Source: G942493375 sp942493375
GTDB taxonomy: Bacteria; Armatimonadota; UBA5829
Direction of reading: 5' to 3'
Length of the DNA: 64,000 nt
Assembly (NCBI GenBank): GCA_942493375.1
Contig: OW818698.1
Coordinates: 620,001-684,000, forward strand
This document shows, piece by piece, positions 53,715 through 63,049 of this stretch. The position numbers and the translations under genes were made by a program. Each line of letters starts with the position of its first letter. The first letter of the stretch is position 1. The notes below the pieces were generated by a model. The model was not told where the DNA came from and ran no database searches. It was given only the letters and a program-made list of their open reading frames with translations.

Positions 53715-54161
53715 TCATCGGCTGAGGATGTCTAGCGGAGTAACAGCAGTAATGTCGGTATATCTGGCAAAGTCAGCAGGATTGAGCGTAAGAATATGTG
53801 TGACACCGTGCGCCAGCATTAGTGCAGCTATACGGGTATCATGAGCTTGTTTACCAATCACTCCATACCTGACTATCAGCTGCCGCCAGAGTTCAAAGAT
53901 ACCAGCAGGTTCCGGTAAACACGCAAATGCAGAGGTCATTTCAATAAGGTTTTTGTCAGCTTCAGAAAAGGAGAGACCGAAGCCATTTACATCCACTGGA
54001 CGAGTGGCAGTAACCCAGTACTCGATTGCTATTTGAGTGCAAATTCGAAGTTCCACTCCGGTATCAGCCAGACGAGTAATGGCATCCTTGCAGACCTGGT
54101 GAGAATTGGAGTCTGCATCACTCCAGCGAAGCAGAATGTTAGTATCGATCAGGTACGTCAT
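53715..54161 (-). CDS. PIN-domain toxin (VapC-like)
   Basis: 148 residues. PIN acidic residues are in place: YLIDTNILLRW (Asp6/Asn8), the EYWVTATRP glutamate, GKQAHDTRIAALM (Asp in the third motif) and a late NPADFARY. These are Mg-dependent RNases in VapBC systems. It overlaps the upstream antitoxin gene by 4 bp (ATGA), the standard VapBC arrangement. Confidence 0.9.
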   Translation of the reverse strand: MTYLIDTNILLRWSDADSNSHQVCKDAITRLADTGVELRICTQIAIEYWVTATRPVDVNGFGLSFSEADKNLIEMTSAFACLPEPAGIFELWRQLIVRYGVIGKQAHDTRIAALMLAHGVTHILTLNPADFARYTDITAVTPLDILSR

Positions 54162-54400
54162 AACCCGCGTGGTGGCTCGTACATATTCTCACGTCGCAGA
54201 GACTCATCGGAGATATTGAGTCCACGCACAGCTCTTGATGCGATCCGCCGCACGGCCTCTTTAGCCTTCTCCGGATCCCAAACCAACTCCTCGGAGGATT
54301 GTACGAGTTCGAACTCAAGTGGCTTGTTTATTGGCAAATCAACCGGCCCATCCGGTACTATGGTTCTGCCATCATAATGCGCTTTGATGATCACAGACAT
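54158..54400 (-). CDS. Antitoxin of the VapBC-like pair
   Basis: Start at ATG 54400 (AGAGGTAACCAAT upstream) rather than the longer frame from 54502, which would overlap the M48 gene. 80 residues: MSVIIKAHYDGRTIVPDGPV... resembles the short DUF104/AF2212-type antitoxins (beta-strand N-terminus with a D/E G..IVP pattern), with a C-terminal charged tail that would wrap the toxin. It does not look like AbrB or RHH antitoxins. Confidence 0.78.
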   Translation of the reverse strand: MSVIIKAHYDGRTIVPDGPVDLPINKPLEFELVQSSEELVWDPEKAKEAVRRIASRAVRGLNISDESLRRENMYEPPRGL

Positions 54401-54485
54401 ATTGGTTACCTCTAGTTCCATTATATCATGCTGCAGCGCAAGAAAGATTAGAGCTAATTGCATTTGCCTTTGAGTAATCGGTATA

Positions 54486-56543
54486 TCAGCGTGTTTTACC
54501 ATTGTATGTCACCCACTTCCACAGCGGGGCGTGTAGCATCGAGGCGGTTATCAGTATTACAAAACCAGATATATGAGAGTGATATCCGACCAGGATTTGT
54601 GAAGTAATACTGGAGAGTGTGGGAATTCCTATAAACAGCAATAATGCGACCGGCGTTCTGATAGACCACTTAAAATGACTGACTATGGGTTTGATTGCAT
54701 TTGATAGCTCTTGTATCTCTTCTTTGCCTCGTGTAATGGCGTTAGGAGTGTTCATTGATTGTTGCAGGTTGGCATCGGGTAGTATTCGGGCTATGGCGTC
54801 ATACAATTCTGGTAAATTTTTCGGTCCGAGGCGCTGTGGAAACTCCTTGATCTTTACTATAATTGAATCCTCCGGAACAGACAACTGGACCATACCTGCG
54901 GCGTGGTCATACCTTACTTCATCAAAATCACCGCCGTAGTGGAATGATTTCTGCATCTTCGATATGTTTACACGGGTGGATGCAGGTATTCTCAGCTCCT
55001 TGAGCTCTCCTAAAATGGCGAACTCACCCTCTTCAGCTGTTAACAGCGCAGCCTGCCAGGGTATTTCACCTGAATCGCTCTTAAACACTACATCTACTAG
55101 CAGACCCTTTGAGACTGCATCTTCTCCGTATCTTGAAATCAATAAGTCCATCAGTTGGCTGTAGTAAAGCTGTATTCTATCTTGTTTGATGCGATCACTG
55201 CTTAACCAGGGATATAACAGTCCTCCGACCAAAGCCACTATCATAGATGCTATGCATATTACACTGTTGTTCTGGAATAACACTACCAAACCAATGCAGA
55301 CCGCCATAATCAACACAACGCCAATGGCCAGTCGGAGGCCCATTATAAAACCTATGGAGTTAGATGGACTCTTTAGTGGTGTTTCGACGATAGTTTTATC
55401 CACAGGTAGTTCATATCTTGCACCTTCATCCGCGCTTCCATTCTTTGCCTGATCCAGCACATCCTCTACCTGTTCAGATAACATTCCTGACCATTTTGCG
55501 ATATCGGTTGCAACCTCTCTAGCGTACAGATCTTTTGCCAGCAACCTTGACCACAGGGGTCTATCAAACGGTGATCTATCCAATTTTGATAGCTTATAAT
55601 ATGCAGCGATAACATATCTGGGATTGGCCTTGGATCCAAGGTTCCTGTTCACTTTCAATTCTTTACGTTTGCTATACCACAAGTTCAACATGTTGGGGAC
55701 TATGAACATTGCAAACCATATGACATACAGTAGATAGGCCCACTGGCCATGCGAGCTTATATTGGACTGTGCTAGAAACATCAGGAGTATGAGTATATTA
55801 AAGCAGGCAAACTTCAATATCGGATCAAGAGTCCACTCGTGATCATCTGCAATATGGCTGATCTCGTGTTCAATGACAGCATCAACTTCGTCTTTTTCTA
55901 AAGCGTTCACAAGATCTGCGCATAAAGCAATGCGACCTCCGTTCATCACAGCGGCCGTATAAATCTGTTTATAACCGGATATCCGTCTTATAATATTGGT
56001 TTCTCTGAGCTTTATATCATATTTGCCAGCGATCTCTTGTATCCTATCCTTTAGTTCACAAGTAGCAAGAGGGTAAGTATCAAACATATTGTGCAAAACA
56101 CAGGTTCCGGCAAAAGATACCAGGCTTGAGGCGATAACAAGTGAGCAGTAAGATAACGCCGATGGCTCAAGCAGATGCGTCTTGCCTGATAGCAACACGA
56201 TAATCAGATACAACAACACTCCGAAAGCTGAGGCTGAATGCACGAAGATCAATTTTGCGGTTACATTAAAACTTTCTTGATGACTGGAAAAGAACACCTG
56301 CAGCGGGACAATAAACAATACAATAGATACAACGCCTATCAATCCTGCGACTGTTCCGCTGATACCATAACTCATCAATGCAGGTATGGCTACAACAATA
56401 AGGGGCCCAATAATCCATTGCATAAGGGTGTGGATGTCCATCCAGTCTGCATAAGCCTCATCGGACTTAGTTTTTGAAGACCTTATTCCCAACAGCTTCG
56501 TAAGGAAGGCGGGAGATAGCATTAAAATGATCCAAAATAGCAT
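54486..56543 (-). CDS. M48-type membrane metalloprotease
   Basis: 685 residues, ATG behind AAAGGATAG. About four N-terminal membrane segments, then the zinc site DAVIEHEISHIADDHEW (HEISH at 226-230) as in HtpX/Ste24-like peptidases, two more segments, a soluble C-terminal region of about 200 residues, and a final hydrophobic pair. The family clips damaged or specific membrane proteins. The preceding sequence NGGRIALCADLVNALEKDE fits the usual M48 strand before the active-site helix. It is longer than HtpX (about 290), so its soluble part is extra and unassigned. Confidence 0.85.
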   Translation of the reverse strand: MLFWIILMLSPAFLTKLLGIRSSKTKSDEAYADWMDIHTLMQWIIGPLIVVAIPALMSYGISGTVAGLIGVVSIVLFIVPLQVFFSSHQESFNVTAKLIFVHSASAFGVLLYLIIVLLSGKTHLLEPSALSYCSLVIASSLVSFAGTCVLHNMFDTYPLATCELKDRIQEIAGKYDIKLRETNIIRRISGYKQIYTAAVMNGGRIALCADLVNALEKDEVDAVIEHEISHIADDHEWTLDPILKFACFNILILLMFLAQSNISSHGQWAYLLYVIWFAMFIVPNMLNLWYSKRKELKVNRNLGSKANPRYVIAAYYKLSKLDRSPFDRPLWSRLLAKDLYAREVATDIAKWSGMLSEQVEDVLDQAKNGSADEGARYELPVDKTIVETPLKSPSNSIGFIMGLRLAIGVVLIMAVCIGLVVLFQNNSVICIASMIVALVGGLLYPWLSSDRIKQDRIQLYYSQLMDLLISRYGEDAVSKGLLVDVVFKSDSGEIPWQAALLTAEEGEFAILGELKELRIPASTRVNISKMQKSFHYGGDFDEVRYDHAAGMVQLSVPEDSIIVKIKEFPQRLGPKNLPELYDAIARILPDANLQQSMNTPNAITRGKEEIQELSNAIKPIVSHFKWSIRTPVALLLFIGIPTLSSITSQILVGYHSHISGFVILITASMLHAPLWKWVTYNGKTR

Positions 56544-56681
56544 ATAATACTATCCTTTCACTAGTTGGTCGACCCTAATAAACACTTGGAGCATATATTA
56601 ATTCTATTCTAATGTCAAGTATTGGCGTATACAGCATTATTAATTGGATAATACTTTTAACAATAGGTGTTTTTATGGCTA

Positions 56682-57128
56682 TTAGCAGAGTTGTAATAGT
56701 TCCGGTTTGTTGTCTTGCAGCCATTGAGCGACTCGCTGCCGAATGTCTTTTGCCAGGCGCAGCATTTCATCAGCTTCTCCTTCAGATACTGCACCCACGG
56801 AAGTATAACTGGCCATGTTTCGTTTCTTGTGGAGTTTGTTTATGATGTCTATAGTGTTGGAATCGAGGCTTATGGTAAGTTCGAGGGATTGAATAATACG
56901 GTAGTGATGAGAGTCACGTGATGCTCTGTAACCTGAAGCTGCAAGTGCTGCGTTGGCTGCCTGGAGGACAGCATTGTGGGCTATATTCAACCGCCAATCA
57001 GCAGATAACCCCTGTAGTTGAGCTTCTCTTATATCGCGGTCAACAATAGCCACCAAGCCAGATATTTCCTGATGGCTTGTTGTGTGAGGGACCAGCCATT
57101 TGTAATCAAGCCACTCTTCTAAGCTCAC
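56682..57128 (-). CDS. HEPN-domain protein of a HEPN-MNT pair
   Basis: Start at GTG 57128, with GGAG 7 bp upstream inside the end of the MNT gene; a TTG at 57140 is possible. About 148 residues, all helical. The usual HEPN RNase motif region reads KLHKKRNMASYTSVGAVSEGEA, that is R-N-x3-Y rather than R-x4-6-H, a variant seen in this group of HEPN partners. It is probably the toxin or RNase half of a toxin-antitoxin pair with the overlapping nucleotidyltransferase. Confidence 0.82.
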   Translation of the reverse strand: MSLEEWLDYKWLVPHTTSHQEISGLVAIVDRDIREAQLQGLSADWRLNIAHNAVLQAANAALAASGYRASRDSHHYRIIQSLELTISLDSNTIDIINKLHKKRNMASYTSVGAVSEGEADEMLRLAKDIRQRVAQWLQDNKPELLQLC

Positions 57129-57714
57129 TCTCTTCTCCAAGCAGCATTATTTTGGGAGCGTTCATCACAGTGGTAATGAAATGTTCTTGGTTGGCAACGT
57201 TTGAGATGAATTCTGTCTGTGTAAATACGGATGGATTAATCTCTCTGCCCAGTTTGTCCTGCACAGGTCGAAAAGCACTCACCACATCCCCGAATGCAAT
57301 GTCCCCGATCAACATCACGTCCACGTCACTGCCGGAGAGTTCCTCTCCTCGTGCGAAAGAACCATAAATAAATGCAGCACTGAGTTGATCTGCAAATGGT
57401 GCAAGAGCACTGCGGAGTACATCCGCTACACCAGCCGTTTTTACTATCAATCCGCGAATTTCATTAAATATGGGTGAATCTGAATTTGCCTGATAATAGA
57501 CCTGTTTACCCTGGCTAACACGCACGACCAATCCTATCTTCACAAGGTTTCCAAGCTCACGGTAAACAGCTCCATGCGACGAGTCCAGTATTCTTTGAAT
57601 CTGCCGGAGATAGAAAGACTCCTGAGTGTGGGTAAACAGCAGTGATAGAACATCACACCGGACACCCCCGAACAGAGCAGTAAGCATTGAATTATCTCTG
57701 GTATTTGCACTCAT
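57106..57714 (-). CDS. Winged-helix plus MNT nucleotidyltransferase (antitoxin/regulator)
   Basis: Start uncertain: ATG 57714 would be nearly leaderless after the promoter; ATG 57687 (MLTALFGG) matches how relatives usually begin. N-terminal winged helix (SFYLRQIQRILDSSHGAVYRELGNLVKIGLV) followed by a minimal nucleotidyltransferase with FIYGSFARGEELSGSDVDVMLIGD, the GS...DxD signature. Related MntA proteins AMPylate and silence their HEPN partner. The DNA-binding half probably binds the two 13-bp palindromes at its own promoter. Confidence 0.9.
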   Translation of the reverse strand: MSANTRDNSMLTALFGGVRCDVLSLLFTHTQESFYLRQIQRILDSSHGAVYRELGNLVKIGLVVRVSQGKQVYYQANSDSPIFNEIRGLIVKTAGVADVLRSALAPFADQLSAAFIYGSFARGEELSGSDVDVMLIGDIAFGDVVSAFRPVQDKLGREINPSVFTQTEFISNVANQEHFITTVMNAPKIMLLGEESELRRVA

Positions 57715-57753
57715 AATGAGTCCAATTGTACTCAATTTGAGTCCATTTGTCAA
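57709..57753 (-). promoter_or_regulatory. Promoter of the MNT-HEPN operon with two palindromic operators
   Basis: Minus strand: -35 TTGACA (57748-57753), 17 bp, -10 TACAAT (57725-57730). The spacer holds the palindrome ACTCAAATTGAGT (57730-57742) and the start region a second, ACTCATTATGAGT (57709-57721), both of the form ACTCA-N3-TGAGT. Confidence 0.8.
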
Positions 57754-57815
57754 GTGACCCATTCCATTCAGACGAAAAACCTATAGCATAGTTTTTCATT
57801 GTCAATTGTAAATTG

Positions 57816-58526
57816 TCAATTATCCATTGTCCCGGCTATTAGTCTTGTTGCTCGGAGCCAGGAGTTGGATTCTTTGCCGAAGCCTTCTTTGGTGAATCGG
57901 TAGTCGTGTTTGCGGTGGAATTCTTCCAGGTCGTGCATCAGGTCTTTTACTTTGTCCTGCTGCTGGGTGATCAGGTAGCGGTAGGTTTCGGTATCGTGGG
58001 TCTCTCCCAGGACATGCAGGAAGTGCGGGATGCATAGGCATGATCCATTTGAGTATGCTGAGCTCATCTCTTCTTCGGATATACCACGGAGTAGCGTGAT
58101 CGTATATCGCTTCCTGCACTCCGATTGGACATGGCAGGCCGGGCAGGAGTCATCCCGCTGCCACACCTGACGGCGCTTTGTGCGTTTCGGGGGTGAGGTT
58201 GGGAGGTCATCCAATAGCTGCGTGACCAGTTTCACCTGGTCCATATATATAATTGTAATACCTAAAGTATTCCCCAGCTTTGCCAGCGTGTGAGTGTGCT
58301 GTTTGCAATAACCCCTGGAGCGGATGAGTTCAGCTCTGGTATCCGGATCATTGACAGCTTCATAAAGCACGGAATCCAGATAACGGCGGACGCTGTCAGC
58401 TTCCAGTTTGCACAGCGGGCAGCAGTCATTGTCCTTTATAGCATCCAGCACTTCATAGTAAGTTGTGTGTATATCAACTTTTTGCAGGGATTGAAGCATC
58501 TCTATGAATTTGTTTTTTATGTTCAT
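57816..58526 (-). CDS. DUF6062-like cysteine-rich protein
   Basis: 236 residues, ATG with AGGAC upstream. Several Cys/His pairs suggest metal sites: CCPLCKLEADSVRRYLDS, RGYCKQHTHTLAK, CPACHVQSECRKRY and CLCIPHFLHVL, matching the pattern of the uncharacterised DUF6062 family (two CPxC...CxxH modules). It ends about 50 bp before a heptamer block. No function is known. Confidence 0.8.
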   Translation of the reverse strand: MNIKNKFIEMLQSLQKVDIHTTYYEVLDAIKDNDCCPLCKLEADSVRRYLDSVLYEAVNDPDTRAELIRSRGYCKQHTHTLAKLGNTLGITIIYMDQVKLVTQLLDDLPTSPPKRTKRRQVWQRDDSCPACHVQSECRKRYTITLLRGISEEEMSSAYSNGSCLCIPHFLHVLGETHDTETYRYLITQQQDKVKDLMHDLEEFHRKHDYRFTKEGFGKESNSWLRATRLIAGTMDN

Positions 58527-59399
58527 GGTTTTGTCCTATGGACGATTGTAACACAATGAAGGGAAAGTATGAAGTATGAGTTATGAATTATGAAATGGGG
58601 AAGGGAGAGTTGAAAGTTGAAAGTTGATAGTAGGGGAAGGGGAAGTTGAAAGGTGATAGTTGAGAGTTGAACGTGGGGGGAGGAGATTTTATTGTCAATT
58701 ATCCATTGTCAATTGTCAATTAAATGACAGAACCTCATTTAATGCGACTCTCCCGTCCCTGACTGCTAGACACACCCTTAGCACGTGGAGTTCCCGCATC
58801 ATGTCATCATCCGGAAACTCACTGCACATGGCCTGGACTATCGACTGCAAATCCTGCTCCGATATTCCTGCCTCGTTGGCTGTTGTTCATAATCAAAGTA
58901 CTTCATTGCCCAGTACCTCACAGTTCCGGTGGTGACAATATCTCTATCGCAGGTAGGTCAAGAACAGTGTTAACTTGAATCACCTCTGCACGCTTTCGAG
59001 ATATAATCTGAGCTTCATCCCAACACCATTAAAGATAGTTTTCACCTGGCAATATTATACCCCCCAATTGAGAATAAATGTAGCCATCCACTTAGGAACT
59101 CCCGAATGATAACAACCAGAGGCTGGTCAAAGAACATTGGCTCGTATTTGATAGTTGAAAGTTGAGAGTTGAAAGTGAGGGAAGGGATGGGTTTGATTTT
59201 TGTTTTGATGGAATGGAATTGGGTTGGTCAGATGTTCCTACTGGTAGACCAGACACTCTTGTCTGGTCGCCAGCCTAACAAACAGGAACCGCCAAAACCC
59301 TCCAACCGCTCCCAAAATCTAAAACAGAAAAGGCAAGGAACGATAGATTCTAAATGGTATCTGTCCACTTTGATTCATTCCCCTTTTATTCCAGGAATC
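58527..59399. other. Repeat-rich intergenic region with a gene remnant
   Basis: Heptamer blocks at about 58565-58600 (TATGAAG/TATGAGT), 58605-58670 (AGTTGAA/AGTTGAG), 58692-58722 (TTGTCAA) and 59150-59178 (AGTTGAG). One short open minus-strand stretch (58716-58886) looks coding-like; the rest shows nothing convincing. Confidence 0.6.
58716..58886 (-). pseudogene. Possible decayed gene remnant
   Basis: An open stretch of 56 codons with protein-like composition (ISEQDLQSIVQAMCSEFPDD followed by MMRELHVLRVCLAVRDGRVA) has no start codon with a ribosome site and in-frame stops just upstream; an internal ATG would give about 28 residues. Its stop lies in a TTGTCAA heptamer block. It may be the end of a gene whose 5' part is lost. 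Confidence 0.25.
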
Positions 59400-59930
59400 T
59401 CATAAATCAAGTGATGACATAAGCGATGCTAACAAATTCATGCAATGTTTGCCTTCGCATACACACACGTCCAGGTTTTTCTCTAGATATCGACACAGCT
59501 TTCCTTTGCGGTCTGTCATAGCTTCAGCGCGTTTCTTGCTATCTGATTTTGCCTTTGGATCAAAAAGGTCAACATCCCATGACATTATATGCTTTGTAGT
59601 TGTGGAATATGCACACCATACATATACGGTGTCAGTACTAGATCTATCTAGACCAAGTTTTATATGCAACTGACTACTGTGCTTATCAATCGGAGTCGCG
59701 TTGACAAGTGATAAACGACCATTCTTCAACTCATCATCAATCCATTCGCGTATTCCAGGCAGTTTAGCTTGGTGCTCCCATTCATTTAGTATACGGCCTT
59801 TGGCATCTGCGGCCAATCCTATGGTTCGTGATAAAACAAATATGAGCTTATATAAATCTCCTCGCTGTTCAAGCCACTCTCTGTACCATATGTGGATTAC
59901 ATTGGCATCTATGACAATCCCATTATTCAC
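59400..59930 (-). CDS. PIN-like nuclease, partner of the adjacent ATPase
   Basis: GTG start at 59930 chosen because AAGGA lies 8 bp upstream and it overlaps the ATPase stop by 8 bp; 176 residues. NNGIVIDANVIHIWYREW, then ILNEWEHQA, a TVYVWCAYSTTTKHIMSWDVDLFDPKA stretch and a charged helix carrying RKGKLCRYLEKN look like a PIN-type fold with acidic residues on successive strands. I cannot place it in a named family. The tight coupling indicates it works with the ATPase, most likely as the effector of a two-gene defence system. Confidence 0.65.
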   Translation of the reverse strand: MNNGIVIDANVIHIWYREWLEQRGDLYKLIFVLSRTIGLAADAKGRILNEWEHQAKLPGIREWIDDELKNGRLSLVNATPIDKHSSQLHIKLGLDRSSTDTVYVWCAYSTTTKHIMSWDVDLFDPKAKSDSKKRAEAMTDRKGKLCRYLEKNLDVCVCEGKHCMNLLASLMSSLDL

Positions 59931-61236
59931 TGCTAGTTCCTTCATGTTCAGACCGTAGCATCGCATTAAGTGCTAGTCGTCTCACTTCTTCTGATCGCTC
60001 AGGAAAAAAACCGTCTGGCCAATCTGTAACGAAAATACCATCATCTCTAAGCTTCAATCGAGTCAGGATTTTCCCCTGGTTGTTCGGGGCATGCACATAG
60101 TATACACAAACGTCACTAGCCTTGAGATCATTATCAAGTGAAGCAACAGCAGCTTGAATTCGCAATAAAAGATGCTCACTATGCGTCTCTATGATACATT
60201 GAACACCATTTAAGGCTCTTTGTACAAAAAAGTCTCCGAGTTCTGCTTGTGCCTTGGGATGCAAATGAATTTCCGGTTGTTCTACAAGTAAGGTTTCTCC
60301 TGGAAGACGATTAAAACCTGCAACTAGTATAGGCAGTACTTGACTGCAACCATAACCAACATCAGCTAAATTCTGCTTTTCTTCAGTAATAGGATGCTCG
60401 ATAACTATCTCGAAGTGTCTATCTGTCAACACATTAACATCAATATCTTTCGCAATGGAACATCTCGCTAACCATTCTCCTACTTGACTAGTGATCCCAA
60501 TTTGTTTGCTTCCACGTCTCAGATAATCTGAGACCAGTACATCAACAGCTCGCTCGCCAGAACGACCAACTGCAGCAGGACTTTCTCCGCTGAACAAATA
60601 CGTCCGACTAGGTGCAACCCTAAACGGCCCAATAAATTCCAAGCTTGATAAATTATGGAGTAGGCTGCGCGAACATGTGTCTATTTGTCGCATAATTCTG
60701 TATGAATTTGGATTGGTTTCTTGCATTAGAAACCCACCAGCTAGAAAATGGTTATTTCGGACGGACTTTGGTGGTTCAATACTAGGATGTCCCCATGTCT
60801 TTACAATCTGTCTGTCAGAATCTTTCGAATTTCGTGACTCGTATATTTTTTGTCCTATAGGATTCTCTATTCCAACAGATGACAAGTACATTTCACGTCT
60901 TTGGATCCGATAGCCAAATGCAACATCAAGTGCGATTGATTTATGCTGAAGATTTTTTAGTTGCTCAAGTTTGAATTCTACTCTAAAAGACATGTGACTA
61001 CGACGGTCATTACCATGCACAGCATCCTTGTATGTACCAAGATCCTCTAAATCGCCTCGTAATAAGAGTGGCACTTTGGTATCACCACTCTTCAACGTTT
61101 GACTCAGTAATCCCAATACACTGAGAAGTGCCGATTTTCCTGAGTTATTTGGCCCTACGATTATTGTCAACCGGCTAAGATCAAACTGCGCATTCTTAAA
61201 GGCACGATAATTCGACATACTTATATGCGTGATCAT
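59923..61236 (-). CDS. AAA ATPase of the DUF3696/AAA_15 type
   Basis: 437 residues. N-terminus MITHISMSNYRAFKNAQFDL followed by the Walker A loop IVGPNNSGKSALLSVL; signature-like ADVGYGCSQVLPILVAG; Walker B LLVEQPEIHLHPKAQAELGDFF; a switch His in IIETHSEHLLLRI; and the C-terminal DUF3696 feature WPDGFFPERSEEVRRLAL. Relatives (SbcC-like ATPases) are frequent in two-gene defence systems, with a nuclease or TOPRIM/PIN effector; here the effector candidate overlaps its 3' end. Confidence 0.9.
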   Translation of the reverse strand: MITHISMSNYRAFKNAQFDLSRLTIIVGPNNSGKSALLSVLGLLSQTLKSGDTKVPLLLRGDLEDLGTYKDAVHGNDRRSHMSFRVEFKLEQLKNLQHKSIALDVAFGYRIQRREMYLSSVGIENPIGQKIYESRNSKDSDRQIVKTWGHPSIEPPKSVRNNHFLAGGFLMQETNPNSYRIMRQIDTCSRSLLHNLSSLEFIGPFRVAPSRTYLFSGESPAAVGRSGERAVDVLVSDYLRRGSKQIGITSQVGEWLARCSIAKDIDVNVLTDRHFEIVIEHPITEEKQNLADVGYGCSQVLPILVAGFNRLPGETLLVEQPEIHLHPKAQAELGDFFVQRALNGVQCIIETHSEHLLLRIQAAVASLDNDLKASDVCVYYVHAPNNQGKILTRLKLRDDGIFVTDWPDGFFPERSEEVRRLALNAMLRSEHEGTSSE

Positions 61237-61870
61237 ATTAATAATATCCCTTTTTCAGCATTCTTTGATTTTGGTGATCTTTCCGAAGACATTTTCCGCA
61301 TTCTACCCTAACCAACCCAGCATGTCAATGTCTATTAGGTATATTTCTTGCTGTTTCGGGACACCCCTGTCTCGAAACAGCAAGGCTGGTCGCAAAATGA
61401 TTAATCGTACGGGCGGATGTTTTCGGGATTTTGGCTGGGATGAAATGGTGTCTGCCGCATTTACTCCCATTTGATCAGAGAATTACACTCATAACATACA
61501 TCCGATTGATATCTGCGCAATCAATAGTTGAGGGTGATGATCCGAGTTATCCATACAAGTTAATAAACAAGGATGATGGAGAAGAAGCTGATGCCAAACT
61601 CATCTCAAAACAAGTGTGTTGCATCGATAATCGAGTATGAAAGAAGTGCCAATACAAGAAAAGTCAGCCTATCACTCATAACCTGACTCAACAAGCCTAA
61701 CTCCGGTTGTACGTCTCATTCAACAACCAATGTTATAAACTAACATAGATGTAGGAACTAAGCAGGAATCCACAGCCTAATAGGCTAATTCCTCTATATC
61801 AGATATCACGAATTGTCAAAAATATGACAGCCGAAGCTATCATACCGTCCTAAGGCGAAGCTGGTGTGCA
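61237..61870. other. Divergent intergenic region
   Basis: Contains the 61347-61384 hairpin. Two short plus-strand frames (61229-61474 and 61431-61640) have no ribosome site or recognisable product and are not called. Confidence 0.5.
61347..61384. repeat. 17-bp-arm hairpin in divergent region
   Basis: CTTGCTGTTTCGGGACA (61347-61363) and TGTCTCGAAACAGCAAG (61368-61384) pair with one G-U pair, loop CCCC. There is no T-run. It lies about 110 bp upstream of the ATPase start on one side and 490 bp upstream of the Cap4-like gene on the other. Confidence 0.75.
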
Positions 61871-63016
61871 ATGTCTTGTAACGATACAAAGGAAGAGATT
61901 CTGAAAATAGCCAACTCTGGAGAAGTGGGAGGTGGACATGATCAAAAAGGTGGAAACTTCCAACGTCATTGGGCTATAATGCGGATGTTTGAACTAGAAA
62001 GCAGTGGAGCCGATGATTTTCTGATCCTTTTTGAAGCCATACAGGATATTGCTGAACTTGACTCAGTCAGTGACCCGAAAACGATGCGCATTTATCAAGC
62101 GAAAAAAAAAGAAGGCAGCTACTGGTCATGGAATGAACTTACAAAATACAAAAACGCCAATGGAAAAAGTAAATCATCTGCTTTTTCGAAACAAACACCA
62201 GATATAATATCTGAAAGCATTATTGGCAAGCTTTATGCATCAGTAATAGCGTTTAATAATATCGGTAGTTCAGGATTTTTCATATCTAATTCGGGTTGCG
62301 ATCTTCCTCTAGTGAACGCAGGGAATGCCACCAGTTATGAAGAGTGTTGTTTATCAGATATAGCAGAACCGCACTTAGAATTATTAAAATCAGGACTTGC
62401 ATCGCTTCATAAGGATAGTAAACTGATTCCAGACCCATCGCGTATAATGATAAAACGTGTGGACATTCCTCCTAATGATCCTGGTCCGTATCTTCGAGGT
62501 AAAGTTGCCGACTATCTTTCTATAAAAAGCCCACGTAACGTATCACAGGCACGAGCTTTGATGGATGCTTTGCTAGCAAATATTAGTCATCTATGCGCCA
62601 AGACGGATAGACATTCCACATTTGAAGAAATGTGTAAGGCCCGAGGCTTTAGTAGATATGATCTACGACAAGCACTAAATAACTTAGAACCATTACCAGA
62701 TGAACAGCAGCTTCTTGAGGACTATTTACGCCAAATGATAGATGAAAAGATGGATCTTCGCACGATATCAGGTATTCGAACAGTTGCTGCACGATTTAAA
62801 CGTTCCAAGCTAACCAATTTGATCAGGGAAGATGAAATTAGACTTACTCATGACTGCGACGATTGGCTTAACAATAATGAATTTGTAATTCCGCTTGTTC
62901 CTTTACTTGAACGTGCGTATGATGTGCTGAAACTAAAACATTCCTTGTTCCGGGCACATGAAATATTTGCTTTTTTAATAATGAGGGCTATACAAACATG
63001 CGAGGACCGAATCTAA
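61871..63016 (+). CDS. DUF4297 (Cap4/LmuA-type) nuclease
   Basis: 381 residues. The N-terminal 200 residues match DUF4297: SGEVGGGHDQKGGNFQRHW (family-typical opening), DFLILFEAIQDIAEL, and MRIYQAKKKEGSYWSW, which gives the E...QxK version of the PD-(D/E)XK triad. The remaining half is helical (SQARALMDALLANISHLC; EIFAFLIMRAIQTCEDRI). Such nucleases are the effectors of CBASS (Cap4) and of Lamassu (LmuA). The following gene is an SMC-like ATPase 33 bp on, which points to Lamassu rather than CBASS; no nucleotide cyclase is visible in the window. Confidence 0.82.
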   Translation: MSCNDTKEEILKIANSGEVGGGHDQKGGNFQRHWAIMRMFELESSGADDFLILFEAIQDIAELDSVSDPKTMRIYQAKKKEGSYWSWNELTKYKNANGKSKSSAFSKQTPDIISESIIGKLYASVIAFNNIGSSGFFISNSGCDLPLVNAGNATSYEECCLSDIAEPHLELLKSGLASLHKDSKLIPDPSRIMIKRVDIPPNDPGPYLRGKVADYLSIKSPRNVSQARALMDALLANISHLCAKTDRHSTFEEMCKARGFSRYDLRQALNNLEPLPDEQQLLEDYLRQMIDEKMDLRTISGIRTVAARFKRSKLTNLIREDEIRLTHDCDDWLNNNEFVIPLVPLLERAYDVLKLKHSLFRAHEIFAFLIMRAIQTCEDRI

Positions 63017-63049
63017 GAAGATTAATAAGAAGCCTAAGGACAAAATCGT

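Noticed and set aside
61229..61640. Two short plus-strand frames upstream of the Cap4-like gene
   Set aside because: They overlap each other and a hairpin, have no ribosome sites and no protein-like composition.
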